Shown in pieces: positions 1-5,158 of a stretch of DNA of 10,769 nt; within the stretch, counting starts at the first letter, position 1; the number at the start of each line of letters is the position of its first letter. The translations under genes were made by a program, and so were the position numbers. Origin of the DNA: an archaeon (GTDB lineage Archaea; EX4484-52; B79-G9). The notes under the pieces were generated by a model that saw only the letters and a program-made list of their open reading frames with translations, was not told the origin of the DNA and made no database searches. The stretch covers positions 1-10,769 of the forward strand of contig JAUVEX010000021.1 in the NCBI GenBank assembly GCA_030594585.1, written 5' to 3'.

Positions 1-12
1 CCTAATTCGGAT

Positions 13-186
13 TTATTTTTTGAATATTTGAAAAACACAAAGGATTGTAATTATCCCCCAGAAAACCCAGAAGGGTTTAATAATGCTCAATTCGACAAGA
101 AGTATAAGCAGTAAACATGCTAAAACTAATAATTTCACCCATCCATTAGGAGGAGACCAATAAGATTTTAATTTACTAAATTTCAT
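13..186 (-). CDS. Small two-helix membrane protein, 57 aa
   Basis: I do not recognise the family. The frame opens with ATG, runs 57 residues and stops at TAA. It shows two hydrophobic stretches, about residues 16-36 (starting WVKLLVLACLLLILL) and 39-55 (starting FWVFWGIITILCVF), joined by a short turn and followed by a KK tail. This suggests a helical hairpin in the membrane. A GAGG Shine-Dalgarno core lies 9 bases before the start and a TATA-like box 26 bases before the probable transcript start. It lies 57 bases downstream of the nuclease-like gene on the same strand, so the two could share transcripts. The opposite strand is also open here (forward frame, stop at 112-114), as expected because codons for hydrophobic residues read as polar residues in antisense. 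The signals favour the minus strand. Confidence 0.6.
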   Translation of the reverse strand: MKFSKLKSYWSPPNGWVKLLVLACLLLILLVELSIIKPFWVFWGIITILCVFQIFKK

Positions 187-224
187 TTTCGATTTCCTCT
201 AAGAGATAAAAGCAACACATCAAA

Positions 225-232
225 TAATTAAA
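225..232 (-). promoter_or_regulatory. TATA-like box for the small membrane protein
   Basis: On the minus strand this reads TTTAATTA. Its centre is about 26 bases before position 202, which would give a leader of about 16 bases holding the GAGG ribosome site (196-199). The arrangement matches that of the FKBP gene. It is A/T-rich DNA, so chance is possible. Confidence 0.35.
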
Positions 233-243
233 GACATCATAAA

Positions 244-906
244 TCAAACATTCTCAAAGAATTTAATTGCAAAATTACAGAAATCAATTATGATATTTTT
301 ATCCAAATCAAATTCTTTTCTGCTTCCAAGATAATTTTTTGATGTCGGAGTTATCACTTTTCCTTCTTTTAACTCATTATAGGTTATACACTTGATATGC
401 TTTTTTGAGACAACAATAAAATAACAGTTCTCAAAAGGATAGTCTTTAGGCAAATCTTTAAATTTGAATTCTTCACTTTTTCTAAATTTGACCTCAATAA
501 AATAGACATCGCCCTTTTTTTTGTCCTGAATAACAAAATCGGGCATTCTTTTGATATTGTCCGCAACATCACCACGAACCCCTCTTAAAAGTTTCATTAC
601 GCCCGGCACAGTATTCTCCATACCGTATCGAAAAACATAATAATCTAAAGACAAAAAAAGTTCTTCAATCAATGTTTCTGCAATTCTTCCTTTTATCATT
701 CCATAGCGGAAATCATTATCCCTTTTAGAAAGACCATTAGTATCATTTGAAAATGTTTTGGGTTTAACGATGTCTTTATTTATCCTCTTTGATTCTTTGA
801 AGTTTTTTTGATGTTCCCTGCATAAAACTTTTCCAAATTTCCCAATAGAATACTTGTATTCTTCTGGTGTGATTGACTCTTTGCAAACAGAACAGAAATA
901 ATCCAT
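244..906 (-). CDS. Zinc-finger PD-(D/E)XK nuclease-like protein
   Basis: A 220-residue protein, probably a DNA-acting nuclease. The N-terminus has a C5-x2-C8 ... C29-x2-H32 set of likely zinc ligands. After a polar linker comes a restriction-endonuclease-like core: a helix with GRIAE (E77), then MPDF (P122, D123), then a strand with FIEVKFR (E138, K140). The spacing and order match the PD-(D/E)XK fold, with E77, D123, E138 and K140 as candidate catalytic residues. The remaining part, about residues 155-220, alternates strands and helices. Specificity cannot be read from the sequence: repair, Holliday-junction, restriction-like or defence roles are all possible. The ATG is chosen because a strong TATA box sits 25 bases upstream, implying a leaderless mRNA. 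It is divergent from ychF, and a small membrane protein follows on the same strand. Confidence 0.75.
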   Translation of the reverse strand: MDYFCSVCKESITPEEYKYSIGKFGKVLCREHQKNFKESKRINKDIVKPKTFSNDTNGLSKRDNDFRYGMIKGRIAETLIEELFLSLDYYVFRYGMENTVPGVMKLLRGVRGDVADNIKRMPDFVIQDKKKGDVYFIEVKFRKSEEFKFKDLPKDYPFENCYFIVVSKKHIKCITYNELKEGKVITPTSKNYLGSRKEFDLDKNIIIDFCNFAIKFFENV

Positions 907-925
907 AATGAATATTATATGGGCG

Positions 926-935
926 TTTATATAAA
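926..935 (-). promoter_or_regulatory. TATA box of nuclease-like gene
   Basis: The 10-base palindrome TTTATATAAA is centred about 25 bases before the ATG at 906. Transcription would begin at or within a base or two of the start codon, giving a leaderless mRNA. Being palindromic, the box could bind TBP in either orientation; only the minus direction has a start codon at the right distance. Confidence 0.65.
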
Positions 936-984
936 GGAATTACTATTTTTAGAACACATTTAATTTTAAAAAATCACCAACCTC

Positions 985-992
985 TTTTTAAT
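985..992 (+). promoter_or_regulatory. TATA-like box of ychF
   Basis: TTTTTAAT centred about 26 bases before the ATG at 1015. No Shine-Dalgarno sequence lies before that ATG, so a leaderless transcript is likely. The box is less canonical than the divergent one at 926-935. Confidence 0.45.
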
Positions 993-1014
993 TGTTTTGT
1001 TCTAAAATACACAC

Positions 1015-2220
1015 ATGAGTTTTACTATTGGTCTTGTGGGAAAGCCTTCAGCTGGCAAATCAACTTTTTTTAAAGCGGCAACGCTTGCAGAAGTTGCTAT
1101 TGCTTCGTATCCATTTACTACAATAAAGCCGAATGTGGGAACGGGTTATGTTCGTGTTGAATGCGCTGATAAGGACTTTAATACCCAATGCAACCCGAGA
1201 TTTGGGTTTTGCCTTGACCATGTGCGCTTTGTGCCTGTTGAGATTATTGATGTTGCGGGACTAGTTCCTGGAGCACACGAAGGTAAAGGGCTTGGAAACC
1301 AGTTTTTATCGGATTTAAATCAGGCAGATATTTTAATTCATGTAGTGGATGCTTCGGGCTCTACAAACGAGAAAGGGGAAAGCGTCGGGGCTGGAAATCA
1401 CGACCCTGCAAAAGACATTCGATTTTTAGAAGATGAGATTGACCTATGGTATGCGTCTATTTTGTGGCGAAATTGGAATAAACTTGCAAGAAGCGCCAAC
1501 ATGACCAAAAAAAAGATAGAAGAGGCAATTGCTGAACAATTGTCGGCCATGAAAGTTACTGAGTTTATTGCAAATCATGCTATAATTGATGTCAATCCTA
1601 GTGAGTCTGATTCTGAAAAATGGAGTTATGAAGACATAAAGAAAATATCTACGATTTTAAGAAAAAAAACAAAGCCTTTGATAATTGCGTTAAACAAAGC
1701 AGACACACCAACTGCTGAAAAAAATATTGAAAAATTGAAAAAAGAATTTCCTGATACTTTTTTTGTTTCCTGTTCTGCTGAAATGGAGTTGGCATTAAGA
1801 GAGGCCGCAAAAAAAGAACTTATTTCTTATGTTCCCGGAAATTCCTCATTTGACATAAAAAACGCAGATGGCTTAAACGACAAACAGAAAGCGGCACTTG
1901 AATTTATGAAAAAATTCTTAGACGCTAATAAGACAACCGGGGTTCAGCAGGTTCTTGATTCTGCAGTTTTTGAGTTTTTAAAATACATAGCGATATTTCC
2001 GGGCGGGATAAACAAGCTTGCAGACAGCAAGGGAAATATTCTTCCGGACTGCTTTTTGATGCCTCCGAATTCAACTGCCAAAGACTTTGCGTATGCGCTT
2101 CACACTGATTTCGGAAAGCACTTTCTTTATGCGATGGATGTTCGGAAAAAACAGAGAATCTCAGGCGAGCAGGAACTAAAGCACAGGGATGTTGTTGAGA
2201 TAATCAGTGCTGCTAAGTGA
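1015..2220 (+). CDS. ychF: YchF-like translation-associated GTPase
   Basis: A 401-residue member of the Obg/YchF family of ribosome-associated P-loop NTPases. The G1 loop is GKPSAGKST (residues 9-17), G3 is DVAGL (89-93) followed by VPGAHEGKGLGNQFL, G4 is NKAD (227-230) and G5 is SCSAE (252-256). Bacterial YchF has an altered G4 and prefers ATP; the standard NKAD here predicts guanine binding, as in archaeal homologues. A coiled, charged insert (about 140-215) follows the switch regions, and a C-terminal TGS domain occupies about 320-400, typical for RNA or ribosome contact. Cysteines 50, 59 and 66 lie in a CNPRFGFC-type stretch before G3. Length is normal for archaeal members. The protein acts in the cytoplasm. 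No Shine-Dalgarno site is visible; the TATA box at -26 suggests a leaderless mRNA. No downstream gene is tightly coupled. Confidence 0.93.
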   Translation: MSFTIGLVGKPSAGKSTFFKAATLAEVAIASYPFTTIKPNVGTGYVRVECADKDFNTQCNPRFGFCLDHVRFVPVEIIDVAGLVPGAHEGKGLGNQFLSDLNQADILIHVVDASGSTNEKGESVGAGNHDPAKDIRFLEDEIDLWYASILWRNWNKLARSANMTKKKIEEAIAEQLSAMKVTEFIANHAIIDVNPSESDSEKWSYEDIKKISTILRKKTKPLIIALNKADTPTAEKNIEKLKKEFPDTFFVSCSAEMELALREAAKKELISYVPGNSSFDIKNADGLNDKQKAALEFMKKFLDANKTTGVQQVLDSAVFEFLKYIAIFPGGINKLADSKGNILPDCFLMPPNSTAKDFAYALHTDFGKHFLYAMDVRKKQRISGEQELKHRDVVEIISAAK

Positions 2221-2224
2221 AATA

Positions 2225-2232
2225 TTTATAAA
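2225..2232 (+). promoter_or_regulatory. TATA box of the C/D sRNA
   Basis: TTTATAAA begins 5 bases after the ychF stop codon. Its centre lies about 26 bases before 2255, just before the predicted 5' end of the C/D box RNA. No coding start lies at that distance, which supports an RNA gene. Confidence 0.5.
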
Positions 2233-2255
2233 CTTTCTTGTTTCTAAAATAAGAC

Positions 2256-2312
2256 AAAGGTGTATGATGATGCCAGTGGACTTTCAATACTGATTTGGAA
2301 TACTGAACACAT
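2256..2312 (+). ncRNA. Probable C/D box guide sRNA
   Basis: Archaeal C/D sRNAs direct fibrillarin-dependent 2'-O-methylation of rRNA or tRNA. A terminal stem GTGT (2260-2263) / ACAC (2307-2310) directly flanks a perfect box C, ATGATGA (2264-2270), and box D, CTGA (2303-2306), as required for the kink-turn. A second CTGA (2290-2293) is a candidate D' box; the 12 bases before it, GGACTTTCAATA, would be a guide. No good C' box is visible between D' and D, and the C-to-D' spacing (19 bases) exceeds the usual 12 or so, so the internal boxes are atypical. A TATA box at -26 and T-rich DNA downstream support an independent small transcript of about 55 bases. The short open frame starting at the ATG triplets is not considered a gene. 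Confidence 0.5.
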
Positions 2313-2328
2313 TTCTTTAGGCATCAAA

Positions 2329-2400
2329 TTATTTTTTGACAACTTTTTTGACTTTAGCTTCTGGTTTTTTGGCTGATGCTGAAAAATCAAGTTGTAATTT
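2329..2400 (-). pseudogene. Possible lysine-rich C-terminal gene remnant
   Basis: On the minus strand, 23 codons without a start read KLQLDFSASAKKPEAK, then VKKVVKK and TAA. The upstream end is closed by an in-frame TAG at 2401-2403. Lys/Ala-rich tails of this style end many archaeal proteins, so this may be a stranded 3' end of a lost gene. It is short and falls on T-tracts that would give lysine codons by chance, so the call is weak. Confidence 0.15.
2332..2370 (+). terminator. T-tract terminator region
   Basis: Three runs of six T (2332-2337, 2344-2349, 2365-2370) follow the sRNA and the ychF stop; a fourth lies at 2412-2417. Archaeal RNA polymerase stops at such non-template T-runs without needing a hairpin. 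Two runs sit in a 9-base direct repeat, TTTTTTGAC. The T-runs might alternatively be lysine codons of a minus-strand gene remnant. Confidence 0.4.
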
Positions 2401-2451
2401 CTAAATATTGGTTTTTTGGTATTGTGATTATGTTATTCAAAAATATATTTC

Positions 2452-2457
2452 GGAGGT
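2452..2457 (+). promoter_or_regulatory. Strong Shine-Dalgarno site, GGAGGT
   Basis: GGAGGT lies 6 bases before the ATG at 2464, near-ideal for pairing with the 16S rRNA 3' end. It differs from the apparently leaderless neighbours and fixes the start of this small gene. Confidence 0.7.
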
Positions 2458-2463
2458 AAGAAA

Positions 2464-2694
2464 ATGGTGTGTTTGAATGGAAACGGAAGACTGGAAAAAA
2501 TACGGGATGTTCTGGAAGAACAATATCGGGTAACGGACATGATGTGCAATAGAATGCCTATGGATGTGCTAGTGGTTAAAGACAACGGCTCTGTTGCATA
2601 TGTTGGGCTTTCGTTTTATGGAAACCCTGAAGTATCCGGGCCTGGAAGTGTTTTGAAAAACGAGGTTGAGCGATTGGTATGGGCGAAATATTAG
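2464..2694 (+). CDS. Hypothetical protein, 76 aa
   Basis: I do not recognise this protein. It is 76 residues long with a charged helix at about 8-20 (RLEKIRDVLEEQYRV), then strand-like segments VLVVKDNG and SVAYVGLSFYG, a Gly/Pro loop (NPEVSGPGS) and a C-terminal helix (LKNEVERLVWAKY). The pattern suggests a small alpha-beta domain, cytoplasmic, with no signal peptide or membrane segment. The ATG is well supported by GGAGGT 6 bases upstream. The next small gene starts 44 bases after the stop and has its own strong ribosome site, so the two are probably co-transcribed. A possible TATA-like element (about 2401-2408) would give a leader of roughly 30 bases. A role as a regulator or as one half of a two-gene module is possible but unsupported. 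Confidence 0.6.
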   Translation: MVCLNGNGRLEKIRDVLEEQYRVTDMMCNRMPMDVLVVKDNGSVAYVGLSFYGNPEVSGPGSVLKNEVERLVWAKY

Positions 2695-2724
2695 TGATAT
2701 ATTTACGCCAAAATGCGCAGGATG

Positions 2725-2730
2725 GGAGGT
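2725..2730 (+). promoter_or_regulatory. Shine-Dalgarno site choosing the 2739 start
   Basis: GGAGGT (followed by TGAT, extending the match) lies 8 bases before the ATG at 2739. An in-frame ATG at 2679 would give 20 more residues but lies inside the previous gene and lacks such a site, so 2739 is preferred. Confidence 0.6.
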
Positions 2731-2738
2731 TGATTGAG

Positions 2739-2891
2739 ATGGGAAATGAAAGATATGGGCTTAGTGGAAAAAGATATACAACAACAAGTGAAATAGACGG
2801 AAATCCAATAAATCGTTACATAGATAACGGAAATCCACAACGCGAATTGTGGAAGATACTACACAATACTCATCGAAGTATTGGTCCGTAA
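2739..2891 (+). CDS. Hypothetical small protein, 50 aa
   Basis: An unrecognised 50-residue soluble protein, rich in Asn, Gly, Arg and Tyr. It starts MGNERYGLSGKRYTTTSE and contains two DGNP/NGNP-like turns ten residues apart (encoded by an 11-base direct repeat), ending with a helix-like QRELWKILHNTH. No membrane segment, signal or metal-binding pattern is visible. The start at 2739 is set by a strong GGAGGT site; the longer version beginning at 2679 would overlap the previous gene by 16 bases. It follows the 76-residue gene by 44 bases in the same direction, suggesting a two-gene unit. The pheS promoter begins just after its stop. The function is unknown. Confidence 0.5.
   Translation: MGNERYGLSGKRYTTTSEIDGNPINRYIDNGNPQRELWKILHNTHRSIGP
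2797..2837 (+). repeat. 11-bp direct repeat inside small gene
   Basis: ACGGAAATCCA occurs at 2797-2807 and 2827-2837, exactly 30 bases apart and in the same codon phase, producing GNP turns ten residues apart. It may reflect an internal duplication or a repeated structural turn. Confidence 0.6.
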
Positions 2892-2896
2892 TCAAA

Positions 2897-2910
2897 CAAA
2901 ACTTAAAAAG
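2897..2910 (+). promoter_or_regulatory. BRE/TATA promoter of the pheS operon
   Basis: A purine-rich ACAAAAC (BRE-like) leads into TTAAAAAG (2903-2910). The TATA centre lies about 26 bases before 2932, giving a 5' leader of about 6-7 bases before the ATG at 2939. There is no full Shine-Dalgarno site. The promoter would serve pheS, the dehydrogenase and pheT. Confidence 0.5.
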
Positions 2911-2938
2911 ACAGGAACAATAAGATTAATGTGATAAC

Positions 2939-4405
2939 ATGAACTTACAGGCGCACGAGGCAAAGCTTCTAAAAAAACTTGAAGATGGTGTTGAAAGAAC
3001 AGTTACTGAGCTTTCAGACGAACTTGTTATGGATCAGGCAGCAGTTGTAAGAGCATCGCTTACACTAAACAAGGAAGGGCTTGCTGAAACAAAAGAGATT
3101 GAAGGTTTTGTAACAAACATAACAGCTGAAGGGAGAAATGCGCTTGATTCCGGGCTTCCTGAAACGCATCTTGTAAATGAGCTTCTAGATAAAGGAAAGG
3201 CAATAAAGGATATCACAACCAAAAATGTCGGGGTTGTTTTAGGTGTAGCGAAAAACAAAGGATATGTCACCGTTTCTGGCGGCATGCTTGAGGCCACAGA
3301 AAAAGGAAAAGAATCCCTTGGAAAAAAAGAAAAGGAATTATGCATTCTTGAAGATATAAAAAACAACAAAACTGTTGACAGAAAAGACCTTGATGTTTTA
3401 AAATCAAGAAAACTTGCGGAATATTCTTTCAGAATTGTAAGAAAAATCAAGGCAACTAAAAAAGGCATTGATTTTGCCAAAAAAACAGATACCAAACAAG
3501 AAGTATCCAAGCTTACGCCAACGATGATAAAAAGCGGGAAATGGCGGGATGTGGTTTTAAGAAAATACAATGTGAATGCGCCAGTTGCCAAAGTCTATCC
3601 TGGAAAAAGGCATTTCGTAGCTCAGGCAATTGAATCCGTAAGAAAAATATGGCTTGAAATGGGTTTTAAGGAAATGACAGGACCTATGATACAGACTTCT
3701 TTCTGGAATTTCGATGCATTGTTTGTCCCGCAGGACCACCCGGCCCGAGAGATGCAGGATACATTCTTTTTGGACTTGACTGCAAAGAAAATAAATAACG
3801 GATTTGTCAATTCAATAAAAAAAGCGCATGAAAAAGGCACGGATAATTCGCTCGGCTGGCAGTATAAATGGAGTGAAGAGATGGCAAGAAAAAGTGTGCT
3901 TCGGACACATACAACAGTTCTTTCTGCAAGGACTTTATCTCAAATAAAGAAAGGCGAATTGCCTGCAAAATATTTTGCTATTGGCAGGTGTTTTAGAAAC
4001 GAATCTTTGGACTGGAAACACTTGTTTGAATTTAATCAGGTCGAAGGAATTGTTGTTGATGAAAACGCAAATTTCAGGCATCTTTTAGGATACTTAAAAG
4101 AGTTCTTTGGAAAATTAGGTTTTGAAAGGGCTAGATTCAGGCCGGCATATTTCCCATATACTGAAATGTCTTTGGAGATTGAAGTTTATGATAATAGAAG
4201 AAAGGGATGGATTGAGCTTGGCGGGGCTGGAATTTTCAGACCGGAAGTTGTGGTGCCTTTGCTTGGAAAAGATGTGCCGGTTCTTGCGTGGGGACCCGGA
4301 TTTGACCGAATAATTATGGATTATTACAAGATACGCGATATACGCGACTTATACAAAAATGATGTAAAACAGCTTCGCGATATGAAGCAATGGATGCTTG
4401 GCTAA
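2939..4405 (+). CDS. pheS: Phenylalanine--tRNA ligase alpha subunit
   Basis: The catalytic subunit of the (alpha-beta)2 enzyme that charges tRNA-Phe with phenylalanine using ATP. At 488 residues it has the archaeal/eukaryotic plan: N-terminal winged-helix tRNA/DNA-binding-like modules (about 1-190) and a class II aminoacyl-tRNA synthetase core (about 200-488). The motif 1 region is GFKEMTGPMIQTSFWNFDAL (242-261), followed by QDHPAREMQDTFFL. Motif 2 is FAIGRCFRNESLDWKHLFEF, with the ATP-binding arginine in FRNE (352-355). Motif 3 is WGPGFDRI (461-468), after GGAGIFRPEV. The DWKH variant is, from memory, usual in archaea. No truncation is seen. The stop is followed by a single base and then the ATG of a short-chain dehydrogenase, with pheT after that, so the synthetase genes are co-transcribed but not adjacent. 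Confidence 0.96.
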   Translation: MNLQAHEAKLLKKLEDGVERTVTELSDELVMDQAAVVRASLTLNKEGLAETKEIEGFVTNITAEGRNALDSGLPETHLVNELLDKGKAIKDITTKNVGVVLGVAKNKGYVTVSGGMLEATEKGKESLGKKEKELCILEDIKNNKTVDRKDLDVLKSRKLAEYSFRIVRKIKATKKGIDFAKKTDTKQEVSKLTPTMIKSGKWRDVVLRKYNVNAPVAKVYPGKRHFVAQAIESVRKIWLEMGFKEMTGPMIQTSFWNFDALFVPQDHPAREMQDTFFLDLTAKKINNGFVNSIKKAHEKGTDNSLGWQYKWSEEMARKSVLRTHTTVLSARTLSQIKKGELPAKYFAIGRCFRNESLDWKHLFEFNQVEGIVVDENANFRHLLGYLKEFFGKLGFERARFRPAYFPYTEMSLEIEVYDNRRKGWIELGGAGIFRPEVVVPLLGKDVPVLAWGPGFDRIIMDYYKIRDIRDLYKNDVKQLRDMKQWMLG

Positions 4406-4406
4406 G

Positions 4407-5147
4407 ATGAAACTTGAAGGAAAAGTTGCGATTGTAACCGGTGCAAGCAAAGGTATCGGACGAGCAACAGCACTAGAGTTAGCAAAAGAAGGGGCGAATA
4501 TTGTTGTGAATTACAGGGATAAAAAAACAGATGCTGAAAAAGTGGTTAATGAAATAAAAAAAATAGGCTCTTGCGCGATTGCAATAAAAGCAGATGTTTC
4601 AAAAGAAAAAGAAGTTCAGTTGCTTGTTGGGGAAACCTTAAGTATTTTTAAAAGAGTAGATATCTTGGTCAATAATGCCGGTGTTGCAGACTATCTAGAT
4701 TCGCTTTCATTTGATGAAACGATATGGAATAAAATTATAGAAACAAATGTAACTGGTGTTATTAATTGCATCCAGAAATGTGCAAAAATCATGCTTGAAC
4801 AAAAGAGTGGAACAATTGTTAATATTTCATCAATATCGGGAACAACAAATTTTAACTGGTCTTTGTATTATGAAATCTCAAAATCCGCAGTCAATACAAT
4901 AACAAAACATTTTGCAATAAAACTAGGCCCGGATATAAGAGTTAATTGTATTGCTCCCGGAGGAACAGATACAGATATGGCAAAAAACCACAGCAAAAAA
5001 AAGATACAGGAATATATTGAAAAAGCACCGCTTAAAAGAAGGGCAAACCCCGAAGACATAGCGAAAAATATCCTTTTCTTATGTTCTGATGATTCCATAA
5101 ACATTACAGGACAAACGATTGTTTCAGATGGAGGATACACTCTTTAA
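4407..5147 (+). CDS. Short-chain dehydrogenase/reductase, FabG-like
   Basis: A classical SDR of 246 residues, an NAD(P)-dependent oxidoreductase of the FabG / glucose-1-dehydrogenase type. The Rossmann cofactor loop is TGASKGIG (11-18), NNAG lies at 89-92, and the catalytic tetrad is N114, S142, Y155 and K159 (YEISK). The PG loop (IAPGGTDTDMA) and C-terminal TGQTIVSDGGY are standard. NYR after the second strand favours NADP. The substrate cannot be deduced; archaea lack the usual bacterial fatty acid synthesis cycle, so a 3-ketoacyl, sugar or polyol substrate is only a guess. The ATG starts one base after the pheS stop, suggesting coupled translation; a TTG nine bases earlier (4398) is a weaker alternative overlapping pheS. 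pheT follows after 11 bases. Its place between synthetase subunits is odd; co-expression may be incidental. Confidence 0.9.
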   Translation: MKLEGKVAIVTGASKGIGRATALELAKEGANIVVNYRDKKTDAEKVVNEIKKIGSCAIAIKADVSKEKEVQLLVGETLSIFKRVDILVNNAGVADYLDSLSFDETIWNKIIETNVTGVINCIQKCAKIMLEQKSGTIVNISSISGTTNFNWSLYYEISKSAVNTITKHFAIKLGPDIRVNCIAPGGTDTDMAKNHSKKKIQEYIEKAPLKRRANPEDIAKNILFLCSDDSINITGQTIVSDGGYTL

Positions 5148-5158
5148 AGGTAATTATT

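Noticed and set aside
1..114. Plus-strand open frame ending at TAA 112-114, as the 3' end of an upstream gene
   Set aside because: It lies in register with the minus-strand membrane-protein gene, and its polar composition is what antisense of hydrophobic codons gives. The minus frame has a start, ribosome site and TATA-like box. It cannot be excluded without upstream sequence.
2264..2293. Nine-codon open frame starting with three ATG triplets, as a leader peptide
   Set aside because: The ATGs form box C of the C/D sRNA, and there is no ribosome site or nearby regulated gene.
2679..2738. Longer start for the 50-aa gene at 2679
   Set aside because: It overlaps the previous gene and lacks a ribosome site, while ATG 2739 has GGAGGT at good spacing.
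3034..3591. 185-codon minus-strand frame inside pheS
   Set aside because: It is a shadow of pheS: Ser/Phe-rich antisense of Lys/Glu-rich coding sequence, with no start signals.
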